From Treponema bryantii (lineage in GTDB: Bacteria > Spirochaetota > Spirochaetia > Treponematales > Treponemataceae), in contig NZ_FOFU01000001.1 in assembly GCF_900111035.1 (NCBI RefSeq), forward strand, positions 442,558 through 506,557: DNA of 64,000 bases, given 5' to 3'. Shown one piece after another: positions 52,379 to 61,800 of the stretch (the first letter of the stretch is position 1; every line of letters begins with the position of its first letter). The notes under the pieces are model-generated. The model made no database searches. It was given only the letters and a program-made list of their open reading frames with translations, and was not told where the DNA came from. The position numbers were made by a program, and so were the translations under genes.

Positions 52379-52744
52379 CTACACCTCCGTCTTTACAAGT
52401 TTAAGCATCTTCTGACGTTCTTCTTCAAGTCTGTTCAGATGCTCTCTCTCGCTTTCATCAGCCTTTACAAGATGTTTTTTTATAAGGATTCCTGCGTGTC
52501 GCAATTCGTCATGTGCCATTTCTTTGTACTGCACATCGTTTGTCTGCTGATACAGTTCCCAATAATTTCTTGCTCCGTCAAGTTCTTCCTCAACATCATC
52601 TTCAAGTTCTTCGCAAGCCATAAGCAACTGACCGATAAACAGCGCTTTCATAAAAGTCCTTGAATATGGGTCATATGCGTTTTCGAAGTCTATTTGAGAT
52701 AATGCTTCTTTGAAATCTTCTTTCAGAACCTCAACGCATTTCAT
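52379..52744 (-). CDS. Phage protein, helical, unknown
   Basis: 121 residues, acidic and almost all helix (FIGQLLMACEELEDDVEEEL, then EHLNRLEEERQKMLKL). ATG at 52744 has GGAG 8 nt upstream and overlaps the upstream stop (ATGA); a TTG at 52750 is a weaker alternative. No family recognised. Confidence 0.72.
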   Translation of the reverse strand: MKCVEVLKEDFKEALSQIDFENAYDPYSRTFMKALFIGQLLMACEELEDDVEEELDGARNYWELYQQTNDVQYKEMAHDELRHAGILIKKHLVKADESEREHLNRLEEERQKMLKLVKTEV

Positions 52745-53073
52745 ACGCAAACTCTCCTAAACTTTCTTCCGAAAAATTGGATAATCTGAAAATGGCTTGG
52801 ATCAGATAAATACTGACAGCGAATTACTGTTCTTGATGTCAGCGGATAAGGTCTAAGATAGTTACCGTTACCGTTCATCAAATCGCCCGTCACTGTTCCG
52901 TTTGTAATTGTAATCTGCGTTCCGTCTGTTCCGTCTGGAATTGCAGTCGCAAGAAGTACATCAATAATCTGTCCGTTTTCAATTTCAGCAGTTGCAGGAA
53001 GTGTGATAGTAGTTACTCCACCTGTGGTTGCAACTGTTGTCGCTCTGTATCTTGGAATACAAGGGTCTATCAT
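52741..53073 (-). CDS. Phage protein, beta-rich, probably structural
   Basis: 110 residues with Thr/Gly-rich strands (TVATTGGVTTITLPATAEIE, then NGQIIDVLLATAIPDGTDGT). This repeating beta pattern is typical of small tail or head-decoration proteins. ATG at 53073 follows GGGAGGG; the frame-open extension to 53118 is not used. Overlaps the next gene by ATGA. Confidence 0.72.
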   Translation of the reverse strand: MIDPCIPRYRATTVATTGGVTTITLPATAEIENGQIIDVLLATAIPDGTDGTQITITNGTVTGDLMNGNGNYLRPYPLTSRTVIRCQYLSDPSHFQIIQFFGRKFRRVCV

Positions 53074-53202
53074 AAGCCCTCCCAAAAAATAAGGGAAGTT
53101 TACCTCTAATTTCAGCAAACTTCCCTTAATGTATATGTCTACGCTTATACAAGCGGAATCGTCACCTTTAAGGGAATTGAACTATTTCCAAAATGGGAAC
53201 AG

Positions 53203-53823
53203 TTAGTTGTAAAGCGGATAACCGTTGCATCCGCAATTGTTGCAGAATGGACTACCACCTGCCGAGTAAGTTGTTGCATTTGGATAGCGTACTACGTTAC
53301 AGAGTGCGTTCTGCATTTCCAACTGGTTTACTCTGCCCTGTAATGCTTCAATCTTGTTCTGTGCAAGAACATCAAGAATCTTCTGGGTCTGTGCGGTTGT
53401 TACAGCGTTGATACTTGCTGTGTTCATAGCACCGTCATAGCGATTCTGTCCGAATCCTTCTGACATCTGCAATTTCAAGTCACCGTTCAACTGGCACTGA
53501 TTTGCGATTGCCTGTGATACACCTGCGTTTACACCTGCGATGTCTCTTGCAAGTTCAGAATACTTGTCTCCAAGATTTGTAACTACATCGTGGTAAACGT
53601 TGTTGGTTGCTGACAGGATTTCTCTCTGATTTGCGGTTGTATTCTGTGCATCAAAACCTCTCTGCATATCAGCACTTAGAGCATTGGTGTTACCATTTCC
53701 ACCGAAACCGAAACCACCGTTACCCATAAGCAAAGCAAAGATAAGGAAAGCCCAAATAAATCCAGAGCCACCGAATCCGTCACCTCCGAACATCATTGGT
53801 GAGCCATTGTCACTTACTGTCAT
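53203..53823 (-). CDS. Gly-rich phage protein with central membrane-like segment
   Basis: 206 residues. The N-terminal third is Gly/Phe-rich with a hydrophobic stretch (GFIWAFLIFALLMGNGGFGF). The rest is helical and Gln/Ala/Asn-rich (VNAGVSQAIANQCQLNGDLK), ending in a short Cys-rich tail (FCNNCGCNGYPLYN). Similar proteins are common near tail genes in gut phages; the function is not known to me. GGAGG lies 5 nt before the ATG at 53823. Confidence 0.75.
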   Translation of the reverse strand: MTVSDNGSPMMFGGDGFGGSGFIWAFLIFALLMGNGGFGFGGNGNTNALSADMQRGFDAQNTTANQREILSATNNVYHDVVTNLGDKYSELARDIAGVNAGVSQAIANQCQLNGDLKLQMSEGFGQNRYDGAMNTASINAVTTAQTQKILDVLAQNKIEALQGRVNQLEMQNALCNVVRYPNATTYSAGGSPFCNNCGCNGYPLYN

Positions 53824-53849
53824 AAGCACCTCCTTTTATATTAAGTTTT

Positions 53850-54017
53850 TATTTGACCGTCATTTGACTGTAACTTGCTTGTACTGTCAAAATGGGGCAA
53901 AAATACCGTGTTTTCGGGGCATTTTAGGGCAAAATACAGTAAATCTTATTTGACTGTCATTTGCTTTTCCAACGTAAAATATGACTTTTTCAGTTGTAAA
54001 GGATTTCTTTACAACTG
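53850..54017. repeat. Intergenic repeats and hairpin in the phage tail region
   Basis: Imperfect direct copies: TTATTTGACCGTCATTTG near 53857 and TTATTTGACTGTCATTTG near 53947; GGGCAAAAATACCGT near 53895 and GGGCAAAATACAGT near 53928. A perfect 11-bp hairpin follows, CAGTTGTAAAG/CTTTACAACTG at 53991-54017, touching the next stop codon. No gene is supported between 53824 and 54008. Confidence 0.65.
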
Positions 54018-54245
54018 AATTCCGAAGTTACTTGCAAACTGCTTCAAGTCGATTCCTCGCTCTTTTGCAAGGTTCATACAAGTCTGTTTCATATCATTCT
54101 CACTTTTTCCGCCAACCATTTCCTGCATCTTTTGGAAAGCCTGTGGATTTTGCTTCATCATTTGGTTCATTCGGTTTTGCAACTGTTGAGTAAGGAACTG
54201 GTTCGGATTTTGCATAGCCGACATCATTTGAAACGGATTTATCAT
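54009..54245 (-). CDS. Small Met/Gln/Asn-rich phage protein, overlapping gene
   Basis: 78 residues, opening MINPFQMMSAMQNPNQFLTQ, helical, ending in LKQFASNFGIQL. GGAGG is placed 5 nt before its ATG. It shares 146 nt with the 3' end of the upstream gene in another frame. Similar short Met/Gln/Asn proteins accompany that gene in gut phages by my recollection, which supports both being real. Confidence 0.7.
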   Translation of the reverse strand: MINPFQMMSAMQNPNQFLTQQLQNRMNQMMKQNPQAFQKMQEMVGGKSENDMKQTCMNLAKERGIDLKQFASNFGIQL

Positions 54246-54531
54246 TTAGTCCTCCAATAAAGTTTTCTATTTTTGTCAGTCGTGTATTGATTTCTTCAAG
54301 TGGGTCTTTTGGTGGTTTCTGTTCTTCGATTGCATATACAAAGAAATCAGCCTGTCCATTGTTGTTCAATTTCTTCAAGTAGATTTTTCCTGTACTTGTA
54401 TCTACGAACAGATTTGTAGATACTGCATCAATCATAGATGCTTTTGCTTCTTCGATATTCGTAACGAAACGAGAATTAAGTTGTGGTTGTGGTGGCGGAA
54501 ACGGTAACCACTGTTGCTGATATGGGTACAT
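54100..54531 (-). CDS. Phage protein, tail-region, overlapping gene
   Basis: 143 residues. A Pro/Gln-rich N-terminus (MYPYQQQWLPFPPPQPQL) is followed by a compact beta domain (SMIDAVSTNLFVDTSTGKIY) and a low-complexity, Asn/Glu/Pro/Lys C-terminus that overlaps the next gene. ATG at 54531 follows GAGAGG. The architecture resembles conserved gut-phage proteins upstream of tail fibre genes. Confidence 0.72.
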   Translation of the reverse strand: MYPYQQQWLPFPPPQPQLNSRFVTNIEEAKASMIDAVSTNLFVDTSTGKIYLKKLNNNGQADFFVYAIEEQKPPKDPLEEINTRLTKIENFIGGLNDKSVSNDVGYAKSEPVPYSTVAKPNEPNDEAKSTGFPKDAGNGWRKK

Positions 54532-54657
54532 AATCACCTCTCGATGATTATGCTATCACTATTGAGTTATTAAGAAATGCTGAATAACTGCTTAAATTAT
54601 GCCGATAAATTACTGTCTTAGGTTTGAATTGGGTTTTCATTTTCCAAAGACATTGGG

Positions 54658-54897
54658 CTATGCAGTTTGTATAGCCCTTTCTATTTTATCACGAATCAAA
54701 TACAGTTCTTCGCATATAACCCTTTCACTGAATCCAAGTGTATCTGCAATAAAACCAATGTTCTGCCTTTTCAGATAAAACATTTCAAAGATTCGTGTCT
54801 GCCTATCTGACAAAACAATCTTTTCTAACAAGTCATTTACATCTGCTCTTGTAGCAGTCTTAAACCAAACATTTATTTTCCTAACTGTTGCACTCAT
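54658..54897 (-). CDS. Small sigma-region-4-like HTH phage protein
   Basis: 79 residues. LSDRQTRIFEMFYLKRQNIG, then FIADTLGFSERVICEELYLI reads as a helix-turn-helix of the sigma70 region 4 / RinA-type kind. It may regulate late transcription, by inference. GGGAGG precedes the ATG. A stem GGGCTAT/ATAGCCC overlaps its stop region. Confidence 0.65.
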   Translation of the reverse strand: MSATVRKINVWFKTATRADVNDLLEKIVLSDRQTRIFEMFYLKRQNIGFIADTLGFSERVICEELYLIRDKIERAIQTA

Positions 54898-55024
54898 TTA
54901 CAACACCTCCCATTATAACAGTAAATCAAAACTGATTAGGAAGGTAGTTGAATTGACTTGAATCGCAACTTGAATTGTTATTTAAGCAAGATGTTTAATA
55001 TAAAATAACTAACAGCCTTTAAGA

Positions 55025-55267
55025 TTATTGGGTATTATCGTTATTTTCAACGGTTTGTTCAGATTCAGAATTACTACTTTCTTGATGAATAACACTTCCC
55101 TGCTCATCAATAACCATTGTGAGTGAATAAGTTACTTTAGGATTTGCAAGAACACTCGCTCTTATCTGATGAAACAGCATAAGAGCATCCTCATACTTTT
55201 CTTTCACAGTAATAGCGTTTGCTCTTTGTCCTTCTACTGTTGCAGTTTCAAAAACAAAATAGGTCAT
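55025..55267 (-). CDS. Phage protein, unknown
   Basis: 80 residues with a compact N-terminal domain (MTYFVFETATVEGQRANAIT) and an acidic, disordered tail (SSNSESEQTVENNDNTQ). TAGGAGG is well placed before the ATG. It lies between the HTH gene and the tail protein gene. Confidence 0.7.
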   Translation of the reverse strand: MTYFVFETATVEGQRANAITVKEKYEDALMLFHQIRASVLANPKVTYSLTMVIDEQGSVIHQESSNSESEQTVENNDNTQ

Positions 55268-55307
55268 AGTTTATTCCTCCTAATATTTTATTATGCTCTC
55301 CACTGTA

Positions 55308-55850
55308 CTATGGAGATACACTGCTCGTAAGTATTATATAATCAGTTACACTACTATCAAAAGTTCTTTGTATAGTTTTAGTGTATGAAGTTCCATCAAT
55401 TGTAAGTGTAATGTTTGCTTCTGCTGAAACGGTTGATGGAGTCTCAATTCCACTCGATGTGATTGACTGATTTATTGTATGTGAACCAAACGTACCTACT
55501 ATATTTAGAGGTTGTTGAAATGTTACTCCGCCAACTATGTATAGTCCCAATTTATAGTAGGCAAAAAAACCTGTCTTAGTAACACTCATTCGTACACAAC
55601 CAACCGTTGAGTAAATATTATTCTTTGTAGTCTTGAAATCTCTCAAACTGCTTAACTGTAAACCTGTTAAGTTAAGGTCAGGTTGTGTAGCACTTACATC
55701 AACTGCATTGAAATATCTGATACCGTCACTCGTTTTAACAGCCAATGCTCTTGACGTATCAGTCAATTCTGATTTAGCAGTATGACCGAATATTTTATGA
55801 GTAGTTCCACTTTTCCGATAGCATAAAGGATGTAAAAAATCAACTGCCAT
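55308..55850 (-). CDS. Phage tail-associated protein
   Basis: 180 residues, beta-rich, Thr/Ser-heavy (VKTSDGIRYFNAVDVSATQP; TVSAEANITLTIDGTSYTKT), with the composition of tail-fibre or receptor-binding accessory proteins. AGAGGTG precedes the ATG, 12 nt after the stop of the giant fibre gene, so the two are co-transcribed. No family recognised. Confidence 0.75.
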   Translation of the reverse strand: MAVDFLHPLCYRKSGTTHKIFGHTAKSELTDTSRALAVKTSDGIRYFNAVDVSATQPDLNLTGLQLSSLRDFKTTKNNIYSTVGCVRMSVTKTGFFAYYKLGLYIVGGVTFQQPLNIVGTFGSHTINQSITSSGIETPSTVSAEANITLTIDGTSYTKTIQRTFDSSVTDYIILTSSVSP

Positions 55851-55862
55851 ATTTTCACCTCT

Positions 55863-58800
55863 CTACTCAATCCAAATATCGCCATTAGCAGGAGAACTTG
55901 GTGCGGATGTTCTGATTTTGTTTGCAGTTGTAGCAGTTGCAACTGTCTGTGAACCAATATTATCTGCCGTGATAAAGTTCTTCCAAGCAGTCCAAGTTCC
56001 ACCTGCTTCAGCTCTATATTGAGGAACTCCTGTTGCTGAGTCTGGTAAAAACATCTGTGCTCCCCAACCACCATTATTATCCCAAGACATATGAATAATA
56101 TGACCATCAGTTGCTGGTTTTTCTGTAGTCATTGTGCTGGTTGCCAAAAAATGTGTAAGAGAACCATTTGTTGATTTTGGATAAAGGTTTGCGGTTGTGG
56201 GTCGCATTGTTTCACCTTTTGTCCAAGTTGATGTTGCAGCATTTCTAGCATTGGTTACAAAATATTCTGTATCAATGTAATAATAAGAACCATTATATCT
56301 GCACAGATAAGTTCCTGCTGGAAGCGTCTTATTTGATGAACTAGAAACAAGATTGTTTATGTAAATATTCTTTGCACCTGTTGAGTTTACATTAAGCGTA
56401 ATTACTCCGTTATAAGAGTTAGCGTTAGTAAATGTAATAGGGAATGTTGCACCACTTGCTAATACGAAACCACGCATACTTGCAACCTTTGCTTGTTCTG
56501 TACTTGCAGTTGTACAATATGCAGTTCCTCTTGTAAAATCTGCACTTGAAGAGTTACCTGAACACGAACCCGAAGAACCTGTTATATTGCCAGCATAATT
56601 TACATTTTTGGTAATAGATGTACCTACAACAGCTGTGACATAAGTATTAGGAAAGGTTACAGTTCTGTTTGAAGCTCTGTCTGATACGTCTCCTGTAGAC
56701 GCATATTTTATAACAGTATTATATCTATGATAATTTCCTGTAATTTTGCCATAAAGTCTTATTCTGAACTTATTTGTATCAAAAACTTCATAAGTTGCAG
56801 TAAGGTCTGCATTTGAATATCTTCCTACACAGTTAAATATTGCTGTGCTAACAGTAGCGTTACTTCCTCGAACAAAGACATAGAAATCTGATATTGTAAC
56901 TGTTCCTATTTTATCTGAAATAACTGTACCTTCCATACTTATACTATGATTTCCACTTGCAGCAGCTCCTTCAAGCCTTGCAATTTCATAATAACCACTG
57001 CTGTATGTATTACTTGAATATACAGTTCCAAAATAGGGAACATTTGAACCAAGAATATCACCACTTATTGTTGCACTTGAACCTGTAATTGCCCCTGCCT
57101 GCGAAATACTTGCAGTTGTTGTTCCACTGCTATTTTTTACTGTAAAAGAGCCATATAAAGTTTCTGCAATTGCAGAAGCAGTTGAACCAATTGTCAATGC
57201 AATAGACTGTATCTTTGATTTGATGTAGTTCCATAAAGCACTCATAGGTCTACGGTGATATGTTGTTATAGTAGTACCACCGTTAACATATTGTGAAACA
57301 TAGTAATCATTATCTGTTGGAGTAGAACTACCTGTATCAAGAGCGTTGATAAAAGCATTGCAAGCGTCTTTTGCAGTAGTCTGTCCTGTGCCACCATTCG
57401 CAACAGGAAGTGTACCGCTTACACCGATACTCTCTGCATTTGCAGAGCCGTCAAAACTCTGTGCACTAGTTGAGCCAAGTGCTACTTTAAGGTTTCTAGC
57501 AGTTTCAAGTTTCTCTGCGGTTTCTGATCCTGCACCAGACTGCCCTTTGAGATAATCAAATGTAAATACTGGTGCTTCGGCTGTTCCGCTTTGAGTTACT
57601 GTTGGAGTTCCAACTTCGTTAATATGAGCACCTGCTACTGCAGTAATTTGAGGAGTTGCACCTGCATCTCCTTTGTCACCTTTGTCTCCTTTGTCACCTT
57701 TTGCACCTTGCGAACTTGACGTAATAAGGTTGCCATATTCATCAAACTCCAAAGTAGCACCAGATTCAAGAACGTACCTGTATGTTCTAAATTCAGAATC
57801 ATATAAGATTTTTGTAAATCCTATTCCTGTTCCGTAAGTGTTTCTTCCTGTAACAGTTTCGTAAGGATAGAGATATGCTTTTAAGAACTCCACCGAATAC
57901 AAAGTATAATAATCATAATAAACAACTTGACTATTATGATTTACATAAGCATTTAAGTAAATCATACTAATATACTGATACACAGAAACCATAGGATTAC
58001 TTGGTTTAGGAATAGTTATATTTCTTGAACCTTCAAAAACAACATTACCTATAACTGTATACCAAGTATGTATTTCTGGAGTTGTATTTTCAAAATCTAT
58101 ACTTGCTACAATAATGTTATTTACATCGATAAGTTCTTGATTAAGATATATTGCATTTATTTGAAATTTAAGCCAAGCAACACAATCAATTGAATTAGAA
58201 TGGAAAGGAACTGCAAAAGTCTTATCAGAAATAAAAGAATTGATGTCAATATTTATTGCACTGTCAAAAGGTGTTTTGTATACGTCAAGATGTATAATGC
58301 TTGCTGAATAATGCTCATCATTCCAATACTGCCAACTATTCCAAGTTACATCACTTAGCGTTATTACACCAACAACAACTGCATATGTATCAGAATATAC
58401 CTCATTTTCTTCTTCAAGAAGTTTACAATCTCCATAAATATATAATTTTCCAGAATCCCCAATAATTGTACATGGGTGAGTCATTTCACTTTCACTAAAG
58501 AATGCTTCTCTTCCATTAAAAACTGCATAATAACCACTCCAAGTAGTAGTTCCAGAAGTAGATATTCTTATTATATATTGCATCGTTAAACTACTACTTC
58601 CAGAAACAAGAATATAAAAATATCCATCATAAGCCCCTACAGAATTTACTGTTAGATTGGAAAAGTCGTTTTCTAAGTCAATATCTGTTACAAAAACAGA
58701 AGATGGATTTAATATATTAACTACACATAGTTTATCTTGATTGTTACGAGCTAAAACATAATTATCAAGTTCAAATGGTAATGGGAAAGTTATTGACTGA

Positions 58801-61800
58801 TTTAAACCTTGTAAAGTTTCTATTCTTTGAGTAGAAATGTTAAACAAAAGCCAAGTAACTTCTGTTGACAAATCAAAGCCTATATACACTTTAGAAGAAG
58901 TTCCGTAAATTTTATGGAAATATAATTCTTCTGTATCGTGTAATTGGTATTCATCAACAACAGATTCATTTTTATAAACTTTGAGTTTTTTTGAAGAACC
59001 AATACTTACTCTATATACATCAGAAGAATTAGGAAGGCTAAAATAGTAAGCATGGCTAAGTGTTTCAGAACTAATTGTTTTTGACTGTCCAGACTTATAT
59101 GTTCCTTCCTCAACCATAATCGAGTTACCTTCGCTCGATGTTTGGAAGATTATGTTTTCATCTTCATCGTATACTGTAAAAGCGTTTCCGTTTACTGTAA
59201 CATCACCTGTCGCACTTACTCGGAAATCGTTAATTACGAAGTCGATGTCATATTCTCCTGTCGGAACTCCGTTTTCAATTTGTGGTGTAACTTGAATATA
59301 CTGATGTTCACCACCAACACGGAAAGAACCTTTTCTTAAGAGCGTGTGTTCATCTATTACTGTATCATTTACAGCCCAATAGTTGTACTGGTCGCCTTGC
59401 ATAGCACCGTCAGTAATATATCCAAGGTTTGCTGATAAGGCGGCGAGTTCTTCAACGAAAATCTGCTGAACTCCTAATGCACCGTCTAAGCGGACTTTTT
59501 CTCCTTGATTATTAAGTTCCCAAGCCTTTACAACGTCTTGTGCAGAAGTTGCTCTTGCTTCAATGTAAGTAATAGAACTCCAAGAACTTTCAGCGAGAAT
59601 TGTCTTTGCTTTAATGCGGTAAGCATAAAGAGTGTGAACACTTGCGTTTGGCTGTCCGTAAAGTGGTACGCTGAATGAAACGGTAGTTCCTGTTGCAACA
59701 TTAAGTTTTTCACCTTCGTTTCCTTGCTTGTAGTTATCCAAACTTTCATAAGGATTCAAGCCAAGTGCAGGTGCATACCAAACCAATTCTGACGGATCTG
59801 TGATAGGTGTATAAACATTGTTCACTAATTTATACGCTTTTGCAACTTGTATGAGAACTCCTTGACTTCCGTAGATATTATTCTGTTCTGTCCAACGAAG
59901 TGTAACACTTCTGCCCGAAGATGTGATATTCAATGTAGGAGTTGTCGGAGTGTAACCAAGATAGCCTGTAACATCTGGGTGTACAACAGCACTGTCAGAA
60001 TAGCCTGCTTCATTTTTCTCTCTTACTTTTATGCTAAGAGCCTGTACTGTTGCGGTAAGCATTGGCTGAATAGCATACTGATACGATTCGAGAGTTACAT
60101 CTGATGCTACTAAAGTGTTATCTACATAAATATCGAAGAACTTAGTGCCGTAACTTTCTGTGTCTGCAACAAGAGGAATCTCAATATATTTTTCATAAGC
60201 CTTTGGAGCGATTACAGGAGTTGCAATCTCCCAAGTCTTATAATAAGTATCATCAAGAGTATAAGTATTCTGTGTCTGCGTATACGCTTCGGATGTTGCG
60301 GTTACAGAGAATATCCAATCATCTTCGATGTCATCAATCTCTGGATAGCCGTCATTTTCTCTATCGAAGTAATAGTAATATGTAAGACTGCGAGTTCCTG
60401 TAATTTTCTGTGTTCCGTTTACACTTGCGCTGAATGAAGGTGTTCCGTAGAAATCTCCACTTAAAGACCACTTCAATTCGATGTAATCTTCGAACGGAGT
60501 TGCTGTAAGTGTTGGAGCATTAAAGTGCCAAGTTTTATAATGAGTCTTATCATAAGTTGCATTTGCAGAAGTTGCAGACAATCCCGACTGATTAGACACA
60601 GTAACAGTAAAGTTCCAAGCACTTGTATCAAAATCGCTCTTTTCTGGATATTCGTTATTCTCTCTGTTGAAATTATAACGATATGAGAATCCTCCAATGC
60701 CCTGTGCGATTACAACACCGTTTCTTTTTATTGTGTACAGATTTACACCGAATACACTACTTGTATCACAACTCCAAGTGATATTGATATAATCTCTATA
60801 CGGAGTTGCTGTAACATTTATCGGTGCGGTCGGTTGCCAAGTAAGATAGTGAGTAAGGTCGAGAGTAACATTTACCCAATCAGAATAATGTCCGTACACA
60901 TTCATTGTTCTGATTCTTATTGACCAATTCGAGAGTTGAGAGGTTGTAGGATAACCGTCTGTGCTTCGGTCAAAAATATAATCATAGAATGTTTCAGAAG
61001 TTACAAAAGTCTGAACTACATTATTCGGTTTTGTTATTTCAACGAGGTAATTCTTTACACTATCATTAAGAGTAGCACCGCCATTTTCCCATTTAACAGA
61101 GATTCCGCTTTCCTTTGCAACGGCAGTAGCATTTGACGGAGCAACTGGTGTAGCAGTTCCACCATTTTCGATTATTCCAATGGTTTCTCCAATGGCATTT
61201 GCAAGGTCTGATTGTGAAGCAGGAGTACTTACATCTCCGTAATTTATAGGAAGTCCGCTCTGATTTGGGAGAGTGGTTTTCGGATCAAAGTCGTCTACAA
61301 CAATACTATCTGCATCATAAATCTGTTCATTATAAGGAATGAGCGTTAATTCATAAGTTCCGTCACCATTTTCTTTCTTTCCGAAACAGAGAGTTTCAAT
61401 TGTTTCTGTTCCATAGAGTCCGAATGATAATACTGCTCCTTCTTCTATAATGCTATTTGCAGTTTCAGCACTATCGAACATAAGTACATTGTGCTCTCCC
61501 GATGCAGAGAATCTAGCAAGTTTTTTCTTTATGATTACAGGTTCTCCGTTTGTGTTTACACCGTTTATTTGAACACCATAATTTTCGTTTACATGAGCAA
61601 CTGTGAACTTTACATCGGTTTTAATACCTGTAATGAGGTTGTTATCGTTCTTGATAAGTTCTACAACTTCTCCACCCTCTCCGATACCAACGCTGATTAT
61701 AGGGCTTTGAATTGTTATAAGACTACCAATTTCAGCAAGTGAACCTTCGGTAGTTACCTTTGCTTGAAGGGTTTCTGGTCTTAATTTCTTACAAGCCTGC

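Noticed and set aside
53684-53953. Plus-strand 89-residue Pro/Lys-rich ORF
   Set aside because: Antisense shadow of the Gly/Phe-rich gene; no ribosome site and no phage gene logic.
55763-56107. Minus-strand 114-residue ORF at the end of the tail tip gene
   Set aside because: Overlaps two strongly supported genes in another frame with no ribosome site.
57660-57720. Short tandem repeat CTTTGTCACC/CTTTGTCTCC as possible satellite
   Set aside because: It is the collagen-like GDK coding run in the tail fibre gene.
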